NCBI GenBank assembly: GCA_016218085.1
Contig: JACREY010000008.1
Span: forward strand, 186,001-250,000
From: Ignavibacteriota bacterium
GTDB lineage: Bacteria; Bacteroidota; Ignavibacteria; Tepidaquicellales; Tepidaquicellaceae
Direction of reading: 5' to 3'
Length of the DNA stretch: 64,000 nt
Shown: positions 18,903-27,171 of the stretch, in pieces
Layout of the letters: each line of letters opens with the position of its first letter
Position numbering within the stretch: position 1 is the stretch's first letter
The notes under the pieces: generated by a model
What the model was told of the DNA's origin: nothing
Databases searched by the model: none
What the model saw: the letters and a program-made list of their open reading frames with translations, nothing else
Position numbers and translations under genes: made by a program

Positions 18903-20702
18903 ATGATATTTAATAAAAGAACACATACCTGCGGAGAATTAAATACCGGTAATATTGGGGAATCTGTCACTCTTAACGGATGGATAGCAAAGCGCAGAGA
19001 TCTTGGCGGATTGCTGTTCATTGATTTGCGCGACAGATATGGACTTACCCAGCTGAAAATCAATCCTGACAAAAAAGACATTTATGAAACAGCCCTCAGT
19101 CTCGGCAATGAATTTGTGATATCGGCAACTGGCAAAGTAATTAAAAGAGAAAGCATTAATAAAAATATTCCTACCGGTGAAATTGAAATTGATGTTGATA
19201 TACTGCAGATATTAAATGAATCGGAAATTACCCCTTTTGTTGTAGAAGAGGAAATTAAAGCAACCGAAGAGCTCAGACTGCAATACAGGTATCTTGATTT
19301 AAGAAGAAAACAGATGACAGATAATCTTGTTATGAGAAATGAAGTATATCAGATTGTTCATCAGTATTATTACAAGCAAAATTTCATAGAAGTTGAAACA
19401 CCTGTCTTAATGAAGTCAACACCCGAAGGCGCCAGGGATTACCTTGTCCCTTCAAGGGTTCATAAAGGTAAGTTTTATGCGCTTCCGCAATCCCCTCAGA
19501 CCTATAAACAACTTCTAATGGTATCAGGGCTGGACAGATATGTGCAGATTTGTAAATGCTTCAGGGATGAGGATTTGAGGGCTGACAGGCAACCGGAGTT
19601 CACCCAGATTGATGTTGAAATGAGCTTTGTTGACCAGGAAGATATTTTCAGAATATCCGAAGGTCTGTACAGGGAAATCTGGAAAAAGATTTTGAATTAT
19701 GATTTACCCGAAACATTTAACAGAATAACCTATGATGAAGCGATGAATACATACGGTATCGACAAGCCTGATTTCAGGATTAAAGATATTATGAAGATTA
19801 CTGATATCACCGATACTGTAAGGAATGTTGATTTTAAGGTTTATCAGGAATCAATTTCTGATGGCGGAATTGTTGCAGCTGTAAACCTCAGCAGGGAAAA
19901 ATGCCTGCTAAAAGGTGAAGTGACACGAAAAATTATTGATAACTACACAGAATTGGTAAAGAAGCTTGGTCTTGGTGGACTCGGTTATGTGAAATACAAT
20001 ACTGACGGGCAGATCCAGTCCCCGTTGTCAAAGTTTTTAGGCGAAGACATAATGATTAACATTAAAAATATCCTTGAAGCTAAAGAAGGTGATACGGTAT
20101 TTATTGCTTCCGGGAAAAAATCTGTCGTGCTTTCGGCACTTGGTCAACTTAGATTGAAAATTGCCGAAGAAAATAATCTGCTCGATGATAAAAAATTTGA
20201 ATTTGTCTGGATAACCGATTTTCCGCTCTTCCATTGGGAAGAAGAAGACAAATGCTTCGTAGGGGAGCACCATCTTTTTACAATGCCTAAACCTGAATAC
20301 TTGCACCTGCTTGACAGCAAGGACAAAGATGAAATCGAAAGCATAAGAGCGAACTGCTATGACCTCGTTCTCAACGGAAATGAAATAGGAAGCGGCAGCA
20401 TCAGGATAAATGTTAGCGATATTCAGAAAAAAGTATTCAGTATTGTCGGATTATCAGACGACGAGGCGAATGAAAAATTCGGTTTCCTTCTGAAAGCTTT
20501 TAAGTTCGGTGCACCTCCACACGGAGGGGTGGCTTTTGGGTTTGACAGAATAATTTCTATTCTGAAAGGAATAAAATCAATAAGAGAAGTTATTGCATTT
20601 CCGAAAACAGTAAGCGCTTCTTCACTTATGGATGAATGTCCTTCGAAGGTTACGGATGTTCAACTGAATGAACTGGGTCTTCGCATTAAAGAAGAAAAAT
20701 AA
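18903..20702 (+). CDS. aspS: aspartyl-tRNA synthetase
   Basis: The 599-residue class II synthetase charges tRNA-Asp. The N-terminal OB-fold anticodon-binding domain (about 1-105) begins RTHTCGELNTGNIGESVTLNGW. Class II motif 2 is CFRDEDLRADRQPEFTQIDVEMSF, and motif 3 is near the end (GAPPHGGVAFGFDRI). The bacterial GAD insertion domain lies between (about 290-420). The start was placed at the Met before IFNKRTHTC because this aligns with family N-termini; the frame is open 32 codons further upstream, overlapping the preceding terminator. Length is normal. Confidence 0.95.
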   Translation: MIFNKRTHTCGELNTGNIGESVTLNGWIAKRRDLGGLLFIDLRDRYGLTQLKINPDKKDIYETALSLGNEFVISATGKVIKRESINKNIPTGEIEIDVDILQILNESEITPFVVEEEIKATEELRLQYRYLDLRRKQMTDNLVMRNEVYQIVHQYYYKQNFIEVETPVLMKSTPEGARDYLVPSRVHKGKFYALPQSPQTYKQLLMVSGLDRYVQICKCFRDEDLRADRQPEFTQIDVEMSFVDQEDIFRISEGLYREIWKKILNYDLPETFNRITYDEAMNTYGIDKPDFRIKDIMKITDITDTVRNVDFKVYQESISDGGIVAAVNLSREKCLLKGEVTRKIIDNYTELVKKLGLGGLGYVKYNTDGQIQSPLSKFLGEDIMINIKNILEAKEGDTVFIASGKKSVVLSALGQLRLKIAEENNLLDDKKFEFVWITDFPLFHWEEEDKCFVGEHHLFTMPKPEYLHLLDSKDKDEIESIRANCYDLVLNGNEIGSGSIRINVSDIQKKVFSIVGLSDDEANEKFGFLLKAFKFGAPPHGGVAFGFDRIISILKGIKSIREVIAFPKTVSASSLMDECPSKVTDVQLNELGLRIKEEK

Positions 20703-20750
20703 ATTAAAGTATATAAATATATTAACAAATAAATTAAGGAGCAAATTAAA

Positions 20751-22016
20751 TTGGCTAAATTCAAAGTTAAAGATCTGAAGCTTGCCGAACAGGGTAAATT
20801 AAAAATCCAATGGGCAGAATCAAGAATGCCTGTACTGGCTGCGTTAAGGGCAAAATACAAAAAAACAAAACCTTTTAAAGGTTTTAAAATTGCAGGATGC
20901 CTTCACGTGACAAAAGAAACAGCGGTATTGATTAAAACTTTTATTGATGCAGGTGCAGAGCTTTCCTGGAGCGGATGTAATCCTCTCTCTACGCAGGACG
21001 ATGTCGCTGCAGCATTGGCAAAAGACGGGGTATCGATTTATGCTTGGCATGGAATGAATACAAAGGAATTTTACTGGTGTATAGACAGAACGCTTGATTT
21101 TAAACCTCATCTTACACTCGATGACGGCGCAGACCTTATTTTCACCGTACATAAAAAATATAAAAATCTTATACCGAATATAATCGGCGGTACTGAAGAA
21201 ACAACAACCGGCGTGCACCGCTTAAGAAAAATGGCGGAAAAAGGTGCGCTTAAATATCCTGTCTTTGCAGTCAATGATATGATTACAAAATGGGATTTCG
21301 ATAACGTATACGGCACGGGACAGTCTTCGATTGACGGTATATTAAGAGCAACTTCAGTACTCATTGCAGGAAAGAATTTCGTTGTCGCGGGTTACGGTCA
21401 CTGCGGAAGCGGCGTTGCAAATAAAGCTAAAGGACTCGGTGCAAACACAATCATTACTGAAGTCAAACCGACAGCAGCCCTTAAAGGCACGCTCGAAGGT
21501 CACGAAGTAATGAAAATGGACGAAGCCGCAAAGACAGGGGATATATTTATCACTGCAACAGGTGTAAAGGATGTAATCACCGGAAAGCATTTCCAAAATA
21601 TGAAAGATGGCGCCATCGTCTGCAATACCGGACACTATGACTGCGAAATAAACATTACTGACCTTGAAAAACTAAAGAAATCAAAAAGAACTATAAGACC
21701 GAACTGTGAAGAATATACTCTGAAAAACGGAAACAGAATATACTTACTGGCAAAGGGAAGACTCGTTAATTTATCTGCAGCTGAAGGGCATCCTTCCGAA
21801 GTAATGGATATGAGCTTTGCAAACCAGTTCAATGCACAGCTTGCATTGGTTAATTCGTATAAGTCAGGGAAAAAATACTCAATAGACGTTCATAAACTTC
21901 CTGATTCAATGGACCAGGATATCGCAGGTGTCAAGCTCAGCACAATGGGTATGAAAATCGACAAGCTTACAAAAGAACAGATTATGTATAATGACGATTT
22001 CTCTGCAGGAACGTAA
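20751..22016 (+). CDS. ahcY: adenosylhomocysteinase (S-adenosyl-L-homocysteine hydrolase)
   Basis: A 421-residue enzyme that splits S-adenosylhomocysteine into adenosine and homocysteine using tightly bound NAD, clearing the product of methylation. Visible landmarks are LHVTKETAVLIKTF, the NAD-binding VVAGYGHCGSGVA, TATGVKDVI, NTGHYDCEI and AEGHPSEVMDMSFANQ. It starts with TTG behind a clear AAGGAG Shine-Dalgarno. The short form without the eukaryote-type insertion fits bacteria. It is 48 bases after aspS. Confidence 0.95.
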   Translation: MAKFKVKDLKLAEQGKLKIQWAESRMPVLAALRAKYKKTKPFKGFKIAGCLHVTKETAVLIKTFIDAGAELSWSGCNPLSTQDDVAAALAKDGVSIYAWHGMNTKEFYWCIDRTLDFKPHLTLDDGADLIFTVHKKYKNLIPNIIGGTEETTTGVHRLRKMAEKGALKYPVFAVNDMITKWDFDNVYGTGQSSIDGILRATSVLIAGKNFVVAGYGHCGSGVANKAKGLGANTIITEVKPTAALKGTLEGHEVMKMDEAAKTGDIFITATGVKDVITGKHFQNMKDGAIVCNTGHYDCEINITDLEKLKKSKRTIRPNCEEYTLKNGNRIYLLAKGRLVNLSAAEGHPSEVMDMSFANQFNAQLALVNSYKSGKKYSIDVHKLPDSMDQDIAGVKLSTMGMKIDKLTKEQIMYNDDFSAGT

Positions 22017-22048
22017 TTCAATGTACAATAATCAATGTACAAGTTACA

Positions 22049-22067
22049 AATGTACAATGTACAATTA
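22049..22067. repeat. left arm of a 19-bp inverted repeat around the S23 gene
   Basis: This 19-base segment, rich in TGTACA, is the exact reverse complement of 22517-22535. More TGTACA-like copies lie just upstream (22021-22045). The pair brackets only the four-helix-bundle gene. Confidence 0.8.
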
Positions 22068-22114
22068 AGAGCATCATTAAAATCTATTTGTTTTTAATAT
22101 TTAATATTAAATAA

Positions 22115-22480
22115 ATGAATGATTTTGAGAAAGATAACGTCATAAAGAATAAGAGTTACAAATTTGCTTTGAGAATCATTAAGTTGTATAAGTATTTATG
22201 TGAGGAAAGGAATGAATATGTACTTTCTAAACAATTGCTTCGGAGCGGTACTTCGATTGGTGCAAATATTGAAGAAGCAATTGGCGGGATTTCGAAAAAG
22301 GATTTTCTGAACAAAATATATATAGCTTATAAAGAAGCCAGAGAAACAAGATACTGGATTAATTTGCTAATAGATTCTGATTATATTACTGAAAAATCCG
22401 CAGAGTCTCTGAAAGTTGATTGTGAAGAAATTATTAAAATTGCAGGTAAAATAATTTCGAGTTCTAGAAAAGTTGATTAA
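22115..22480 (+). CDS. four-helix-bundle protein, S23/23S-rRNA-intervening-sequence family
   Basis: A 121-residue helical protein with the family core LSKQLLRSGTSIGANIEEAIGGISKKDFLNKI and the ETRYWINLL helix. Relatives were first seen inside 23S rRNA intervening sequences but are also common as single genes. Their biochemical role is unclear; some relatives associate with nucleic acid or reverse-transcriptase systems. Here the gene is enclosed by a perfect 19-bp inverted repeat, so it may be a small mobile unit inserted beside the tRNA gene. Confidence 0.85.
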   Translation: MNDFEKDNVIKNKSYKFALRIIKLYKYLCEERNEYVLSKQLLRSGTSIGANIEEAIGGISKKDFLNKIYIAYKEARETRYWINLLIDSDYITEKSAESLKVDCEEIIKIAGKIISSSRKVD

Positions 22481-22516
22481 AGTCCAATAATTTTTTGAAT
22501 TTATTTTATCGTTTTG

Positions 22517-22535
22517 TAATTGTACATTGTACATT
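22517..22535. repeat. right arm of the 19-bp inverted repeat
   Basis: Exact reverse complement of 22049-22067. It ends 20 bases before tRNA-Thr. Confidence 0.8.
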
Positions 22536-22555
22536 GAAAATTGGTAATTGAATAA

Positions 22556-22628
22556 GCTAGCGTAGCTCAGTTGGTAGAGCAGCTGATTCGTAATCAGCAG
22601 GTCGGGGGTTCAAATCCCCCCGCTAGCT
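22556..22628 (+). tRNA. tRNA-Thr (anticodon CGU)
   Basis: A complete cloverleaf. The acceptor GCTAGCG pairs with CGCTAGC, the anticodon stem is GCTGA/TCAGC and the loop TTCGTAA gives anticodon CGT at 22589-22591. The T-arm is GGGGG TTCAAAT CCCCC. The CCA end is not encoded. The 3' end is the probable integration site of the prophage, because the genome changes character here and an integrase gene reads toward it. Confidence 0.96.
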
Positions 22629-22639
22629 CAAATGAAAAT

Positions 22640-22675
22640 AAGGCAGTTATCATATTATTGATACTGCCTTTATTA
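22640..22675 (+). terminator. intrinsic terminator after tRNA-Thr
   Basis: AAGGCAGT (22640-22647) pairs with ACTGCCTT (22663-22670), extended inside by ATCA/TGAT, and is followed by a T-rich run. Confidence 0.7.
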
Positions 22676-22680
22676 TTTCC

Positions 22681-22697
22681 GGCTACGGATTGGCTAC
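22681..22697 (+). other. possible integrase arm-type repeats near the attachment site
   Basis: GGCTAC occurs twice, at 22681-22686 and 22692-22697, 11 bases apart and about 50 bases from the tRNA end. Short direct repeats here are typical of tyrosine-integrase arm sites. The assignment is by position only. Confidence 0.3.
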
Positions 22698-22780
22698 ATT
22701 ATAATCAATTATTTGGATAGAAAATAAAATTCATATTTTATTTTAAGTTATTTTTTTATATTATAAAAAAATAAAATATT

Positions 22781-22969
22781 ATGAAAAGTAAATTCGTTGC
22801 AATTAATATTAAAAACCTTGATATAAATAAAACCCCAGTAAAATTAAAAAATATAATTCTTATTCTGGCTAGTCATAGAAAAAAGCAAAAATCACTTACT
22901 AATCATCAAATGCATGATCATTGGGGTGATAATCCTCCTCACGAACATTATTGTGCTAGCTCAATGTAA
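22781..22969 (+). CDS. putative precursor peptide of a radical-SAM-modified RiPP
   Basis: A 62-residue peptide that ends two bases past the last codon and four bases before the radical-SAM gene. The N-terminal 40 residues are basic and leader-like. The C-terminal 21 are unusual: HQMHDHWGDNPPHEHYC then ASSM, with five His, one Trp, one Tyr and one Cys. Size, position and a compositionally odd tail fit a ribosomal peptide whose core is modified by the neighbour enzyme. W48 in WGD would suit three-residue cyclophane formation, but that is inference. No Shine-Dalgarno is visible. Confidence 0.6.
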   Translation: MKSKFVAINIKNLDINKTPVKLKNIILILASHRKKQKSLTNHQMHDHWGDNPPHEHYCASSM

Positions 22970-22973
22970 TAAC

Positions 22974-24047
22974 ATGAGCGGTGTAATTACTATAATCGTT
23001 CAAACGACAAACAATTGTAATTTATCTTGTGATTATTGCTATGTACTGAATTCGAAAAAAGAAAATAGTACATTAAGAATTGATAATATTGAATTATTAA
23101 TTGATAATTGCTCCAAGAAATATAAAAGTATTGAATTTTGCTGGCATGGTGGAGAACCTCTACTTCTTGGTATAGAGTTCTTTTCCAAAATACGCAAGAT
23201 ACAAAAAAAATATAAAAATATTAGATTTACTAACCTTCTTCAGACTAATGGTACTTTACTAAATAGAAAATGGATTGAGTTTTTTAAAAATAATTCTTTT
23301 AGAATCGGGATTAGTCTAGACTTACCAATTATGCATAGTCAAAAGCATAGATTTTTTAAATCAAACATTAAAATTGATAAATTCTACCCCAAAATATTTG
23401 AGGATTTAAAATCTGCTGAATTAAATTTTGGTATCTTATGCGTAATTACAAAAGAGAATGTACGATATGGTAATGAAATATTTAATTTCTTGAATAGTTA
23501 TAATATTAGCACTTACTCTTTATTACCATTAATAAGAATGAGAAATCATAGTTTTCCTGAAATACCAACAAATGAAGAAGTTTTTGAATTATACAAAACT
23601 ACATATAATTTGTGGATGAAAGCTACAAATAAATTCTCGATAATTGAGCCACTTGATTCTCTGGTAAAAAGTATACTCGGTGAAAAACCTTATTTATGTA
23701 CTTTCGCTGCTTCCTGTTTAAAGAAAATGATAACGATTACTGCTGATGGAAATATAGTTCCCTGCGGTTCATTAATAAATGATGAATTTATTTTAGGGAA
23801 TATATTTGAAACCCCATTACATATTGCGATGGATTCAGTAAAAGCTGATAACCTAAGAAAAAGAAGAGTAAATGCTATAGATACATGGTGCAAAAAATGT
23901 AAATATACTGCTATTTGCAACGGGGGGTGTAGAGAAAGTGCATATTGGTTTTCAGGTAACTATGAAGGTTATTTCCCATACTGTGAATCAAGAAAAATGA
24001 TTTTTAAATATTTACACAAAGAAATATCTTCATATGAAAAAAAATAG
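22974..24047 (+). CDS. radical SAM/SPASM peptide-modifying enzyme
   Basis: A 357-residue enzyme. The radical-SAM cluster cysteines are C15, C19 and C22 (CNLSCDYCY), followed by FCWHGGEPLL, typical of the anSME/FxsB-like branch. The C-terminal SPASM domain has eight cysteines (242, 248, 264, 306, 309, 315, 319, 337) for auxiliary iron-sulphur clusters. This architecture modifies ribosomal peptides through carbon-centred radicals, for example cyclophane or thioether crosslinks. The start was set at MSGVITIIVQ because an upstream in-frame ATG would overlap the precursor gene. No transporter or protease gene accompanies it. It lies within the prophage, so it is probably lysogenic-conversion cargo. 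Confidence 0.85.
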   Translation: MSGVITIIVQTTNNCNLSCDYCYVLNSKKENSTLRIDNIELLIDNCSKKYKSIEFCWHGGEPLLLGIEFFSKIRKIQKKYKNIRFTNLLQTNGTLLNRKWIEFFKNNSFRIGISLDLPIMHSQKHRFFKSNIKIDKFYPKIFEDLKSAELNFGILCVITKENVRYGNEIFNFLNSYNISTYSLLPLIRMRNHSFPEIPTNEEVFELYKTTYNLWMKATNKFSIIEPLDSLVKSILGEKPYLCTFAASCLKKMITITADGNIVPCGSLINDEFILGNIFETPLHIAMDSVKADNLRKRRVNAIDTWCKKCKYTAICNGGCRESAYWFSGNYEGYFPYCESRKMIFKYLHKEISSYEKK

Positions 24048-24070
24048 TTTAAAGTGTTTTTAATATTATA

Positions 24071-24104
24071 AAAGGCAGATGAAATATATAATCTGCCTTT
24101 TTAA
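24071..24104. terminator. bidirectional terminator between radical-SAM and integrase genes
   Basis: AAAGGCAGAT (24071-24080) pairs perfectly with ATCTGCCTTT (24091-24100), with T-runs on both strands. It serves the two convergent genes. Confidence 0.85.
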
Positions 24105-24120
24105 TTTGATAATAATATTC

Positions 24121-25080
24121 TTATAACATTTGAAGATAAATTTGTGTCGTACTTAGATTTTGGTGTCCAAGTTTTGACATGATATCATAGAGGGGAACTC
24201 CATGCTTAGATAAAAGGGAAGCGTAACGATGCCTAAGATTATGGAAACCCCATGGCTTTTGCTTTAATTGCCTGACTTTTCTTTCAAGGAACTTTGGCTG
24301 CTCTTTCCAATCGCCAAAAAGTTTTTCATCGCTTTTAAGTACAATATATTTTAGACATAAAGGCTTTGGTAACTTTCTCGGGACAAGATTAGAGTTCTTA
24401 CTTTTTCTTGTGTAAAGAACTATTTCATTACCAATTATATCCTTACCTTTAAATCTCAATGCTTCGGATATACGCGCGCCTGTTTCCATTATGAAGTCTA
24501 TTAAAAGCCTCTGCCTTTTGTCGCAAATTTTTTTAACGGCTTCTATGTCTTCATCTTTAGGAATGTACTTAAGACGCTTTTCAACAGAAAACTGTTTTAT
24601 ACCTATACAAGGATTCTTAATCGATAAATCATGTTTGCTGATAGCATGATTAAATAAAGCCTTATATACGGCAAGCATTGCATTTACTACATAATTATCT
24701 TTTCCTAGATCCTGAAGTTCTTGAGAAGTTTCCAAGAGCAAATCCTCTATATCAGCTCTCTTTACGCTCTCAATTGGAGTATTGCCTAAAGCCTCTAAAA
24801 TGACCTTATAGTAACGTTTATTGTCTTTATAGTAAGACAGGCTCTTTTTGGTCTTAACATAATCCAGGCGAGCGTTTATGGCTTCTAGCAGTGTTATAGA
24901 GGATTGAACAGAATCCGGATCTCTAGCTCTTTTACTGACTTCATCGAAATGCTTATTTTCTGCCTTTCTTGCTTCTATTTTGGTATGGTAAATACATTTT
25001 GAATGAAATGTTTTTCCTTGATATGAAAACTTGTACCAATATCTAATACCTTCTTTAAGTTTTCTTGGATATTGTGCCAT
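24121..25080 (-). CDS. int: tyrosine recombinase (phage integrase)
   Basis: A 319-residue XerC/D-type integrase. An N-terminal AP2-like arm-binding part (WYKFSYQGKTFHSK) is followed by a SAM-like core-binding domain (about 65-165). The catalytic domain has Arg in ETGARISEALRFKG, the HNLRHRYAS box, LGHQNLSTTQIYL and the tyrosine nucleophile three residues from the end. The protein stops soon after the tyrosine, which is short but complete. It has a strong AAAGGAG Shine-Dalgarno. It reads toward tRNA-Thr, as expected for an element integrated there. Confidence 0.93.
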   Translation of the reverse strand: MAQYPRKLKEGIRYWYKFSYQGKTFHSKCIYHTKIEARKAENKHFDEVSKRARDPDSVQSSITLLEAINARLDYVKTKKSLSYYKDNKRYYKVILEALGNTPIESVKRADIEDLLLETSQELQDLGKDNYVVNAMLAVYKALFNHAISKHDLSIKNPCIGIKQFSVEKRLKYIPKDEDIEAVKKICDKRQRLLIDFIMETGARISEALRFKGKDIIGNEIVLYTRKSKNSNLVPRKLPKPLCLKYIVLKSDEKLFGDWKEQPKFLERKVRQLKQKPWGFHNLRHRYASLLSKHGVPLYDIMSKLGHQNLSTTQIYLQML

Positions 25081-25207
25081 GATTTACTCCTTTCGAGTTT
25101 TATTTTAATGAACTATTTTTAAATTGTGGTAAAATTTTGGTCGTATATGTGAGTGGTGGTGTGTAAGACTTCTGAAAAAATAAAAGGGTGTAGGGTAAGG
25201 AATTGGT

Positions 25208-25444
25208 ATGAAACCGATTACCCGATATCTGTCCGTTAAGGAAGTTGCCGCAATCATTAGACTTAGTGAAAAAACTGTCTATAAGCTGATTAACAGAGGC
25301 GAAATAGCAGGGCATTTTTTGCTTGGGTCTATACATATGATAGATGAAGAAATTTTCATGACGGATTTGAAAGTCAGAGCAACCACAAAAAAACTGACCA
25401 AAAAAGTAACGGAGAGCCGTGACAAGCACGGACTTCTCCGATAA
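25208..25444 (+). CDS. excisionase-like helix-turn-helix protein
   Basis: A 78-residue protein starting YLSVKEVAAIIRLSEKTVYKLINRGEIAGHFL, the MerR-like HTH_17 fold of the excisionase family. The tail is basic. It is divergent from the integrase with an intergenic gap of about 130 bases that could hold control sites. It has a Shine-Dalgarno-like AAGGAA. Probable role: directing excision or regulating integrase. A strong terminator follows at once. Confidence 0.78.
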   Translation: MKPITRYLSVKEVAAIIRLSEKTVYKLINRGEIAGHFLLGSIHMIDEEIFMTDLKVRATTKKLTKKVTESRDKHGLLR

Positions 25445-25451
25445 CGTCTGA

Positions 25452-25483
25452 GGGTAGCCTTTTTCTTGAGGCTCCCTTTTTTT
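25452..25483 (+). terminator. intrinsic terminator after the excisionase-like gene
   Basis: GGGTAGCCT (25452-25460) pairs with AGGCTCCC (25469-25476) with one bulged base, followed by seven T. Confidence 0.82.
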
Positions 25484-25667
25484 ATCGTCTCCTAAGATTA
25501 CGATAATGATCTCTCGCGGCATTTCTCTGTTCTCGACAAAAAGATTGATTTGCCCTGTTGTGTCTGTTTCTGTCATTAAGCCATTGTCTGTCTGAATGAC
25601 TTAATCTTCTTTTTGATTTTGAACCACCAAAAAGTTGTCTGCTGAATTCTCTTGACCATTTACCCAT
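25482..25667 (-). CDS. small basic protein, unknown
   Basis: A 61-residue, very Arg/Asn-rich peptide preceded by a good AAAGGA ribosome-binding site nine bases before the ATG. A longer frame on the same strand (start 25576) lacks such a site and runs antisense through the excisionase-like gene, so this frame is preferred. No homology recognised; the composition suggests nucleic-acid contact. Confidence 0.45.
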   Translation of the reverse strand: MGKWSREFSRQLFGGSKSKRRLSHSDRQWLNDRNRHNRANQSFCREQRNAARDHYRNLRRR

Positions 25668-25748
25668 TTTGAGTTTCCTTTCTTTTAATTTTAAGGTTAC
25701 TCAAAAATATTTATTCGATTGTAAAAGGACATTAAACGCTTTTCTCTA

Positions 25749-26144
25749 TCAGGTTTTATTTTGGAATATCTTCGCTTTTCTTGGTTTCGGAAGTCTAAAT
25801 TTACCTTGTTGAATGATTGTGAGTTTCGTATTTGGCAAGTTAGAATAAAGTGCTTCAAACAATTTCCATTTCAGCCGCCAATAATCAGTAGCATATCCTT
25901 TACACTCAATATATTCAAGTGTTCCGTCCTTGTGATGAATAATAAAATCAATTCGATAAGTACAAACAATGTAACCGTTAACTATCAATTCAAGAGTTAC
26001 TTGTCTTTCGTAGGATTTTATATCTTTAGCCTTTATTCGTAAATCTAATTCTTGGGCGTATGAAGCCTCAAATCCGCTATCATATTGAAATCCGTTATAG
26101 GTATGTGTTTTTGAATTAGACCAACGACGTTGAAAATGGTACAT
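25749..26144 (-). CDS. DUF1064-type phage nuclease-like protein
   Basis: A 131-residue protein with the family pattern KTHTYNGFQYDSGFEASYAQELDL, then YRIDFIIHHKDGTLEYIECKGY and KWKLFEALYSN. The D...E-x-K arrangement in IDFII...IECKG is that of a PD-(D/E)XK nuclease fold. Family members occur in phage recombination regions and are thought to cut branched DNA. A terminator-like hairpin overlaps the region just upstream of its start. Confidence 0.72.
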   Translation of the reverse strand: MYHFQRRWSNSKTHTYNGFQYDSGFEASYAQELDLRIKAKDIKSYERQVTLELIVNGYIVCTYRIDFIIHHKDGTLEYIECKGYATDYWRLKWKLFEALYSNLPNTKLTIIQQGKFRLPKPRKAKIFQNKT

Positions 26145-26150
26145 AAAATA

Positions 26151-26181
26151 GAAAAGCCCGAAACAAAGAACAGTTTCAGGC
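26151..26181 (-). terminator. intrinsic terminator (leftward)
   Basis: On the minus strand CCTGAAAC pairs with GTTTCGGG (plus positions 26173-26180 and 26157-26164), followed by CTTTTCT. It lies after the 103-residue gene. Confidence 0.65.
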
Positions 26182-26211
26182 TAATAAAAATGAAAATGAA
26201 CTACACTATTA

Positions 26212-26523
26212 CTATATCAAGTTAGGATAGTTTTTGCAAACCACATTTCTTAAATCTCTCAGATGATGGAAATAAGGTGCGGCTTTTTCAATGTAGGGAT
26301 TTTGTTCGTCAAATTCTCTAATTATTTCTTCCGATTCAAAAACACATTTTTCAACAATTTCGGCGATAGGTTCAGCTTGAATAAATACAGCTATCAACAT
26401 ATACATAACTTCATGTAATTTATCTTTAATCTGAGGATCATGATTAGTATTTGATAAATCATTCTGGTCTATTGTTGCCTCTAAATCACGAAGTAGTTTT
26501 ACAAAATAGCTTTCTTCCGCCAT
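26212..26523 (-). CDS. hypothetical phage protein
   Basis: A 103-residue, mostly helical acidic protein with a strong AAGGAG ribosome-binding site. No recognised domain. It faces the promoter of the large RNA across about 70 bases. Confidence 0.6.
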   Translation of the reverse strand: MAEESYFVKLLRDLEATIDQNDLSNTNHDPQIKDKLHEVMYMLIAVFIQAEPIAEIVEKCVFESEEIIREFDEQNPYIEKAAPYFHHLRDLRNVVCKNYPNLI

Positions 26524-26595
26524 TAAAGTCTCCTTTTTAGTTAACGCAAAATAATAGTTGTGTATAAGTAAAAAAAGTCCAATAAAATCAAGGTA

Positions 26596-26623
26596 TTGAC
26601 AAATATATTAGGTATGCTATACT
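26596..26623 (+). promoter_or_regulatory. consensus sigma70 promoter with extended -10 for the large RNA
   Basis: TTGACA (26596-26601), a 16-base spacer, then TATACT (26618-26623) preceded by TGC. The spacer end plus -10, TAGGTATGCTATA, is identical to a promoter at 58.7 kb. No gene starts downstream on this strand for more than 1 kb; transcription would begin near 26630. Confidence 0.85.
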
Positions 26624-26649
26624 AATAATATCTTTAAAAAATTAAGTAT

Positions 26650-27166
26650 CTAGAGGAAAACGCAAGTAAAATCATTAACGCATGACTATTAGTTTGGGAT
26701 TTAACATCTCAAACCTACCTTTGCGGGTAGCCTCTAGTAGTCAGCCGTTAGTGATTTTTTGTTTATTTAATTCTGCCTCTCTATTGTTCAGCGACAAACC
26801 ACTTGGTAACAAGTAGGGACATGAGTAATAGAAATTAAAGGTCGGGGGCAGGATTAAGTAAGGAAAAGCAATCATATACTTGTTTCCTAAAATGGAGTGA
26901 TGATGAGTTTTAGCTTTTCTGGTCTATTCACACAGTTTAGATTGGAAGCGGGATTCCGACTTATTATCACTCCGGTTTAGAAAGTAAGATGTTTCGGACT
27001 GTGAGCCGATGAAGATCTAGATATACATTTTGCGAACGAAAGAAGGCCTTACAGCAATAGAAGGCAGTCATCAACTCTTAAATGAGTAAGCTGACATGCG
27101 ATGACATAAGTTCAAAAAAGTGTGATTGCGATATCTGTTGGTCAAACCCAACCATTTTACTTTCTA
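26650..27166 (+). ncRNA. large multi-domain structured RNA (ROOL/GOLLD-like candidate)
   Basis: Long complementary segments fill the whole gap. Helices: 26650-26656/26731-26737 crossing 26670-26688/26738-26756 (pseudoknot); hairpins 26692-26714 and 26715-26730; 26769-26779/26845-26855 stacked on 26780-26790/26822-26832 capped by a GTAA tetraloop stem (26801-26814); 26862-26869/26913-26920 crossing 26894-26906/26961-26973 (second pseudoknot); and 26978-26991/27153-27166 (14 bp) closing a last domain with four inner hairpins. There is no open frame of substance. A consensus promoter precedes it and a tRNA plus terminator follow. Size, phage setting and tRNA neighbour match ROOL and GOLLD RNAs; the class is not proven. 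Confidence 0.85.
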
Positions 27167-27171
27167 TTCTA

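Noticed and set aside
22604-22628. Second copy of the tRNA-Thr 3' end as right attachment site within the window
   Set aside because: No matching copy was found downstream by eye; it must lie outside the window if integration is at this tRNA.
25100-25576. 158-codon minus-strand frame through the excisionase-like gene
   Set aside because: Antisense to a clear HTH gene and its terminator, with no ribosome-binding site; the overlapping 61-codon frame has one.
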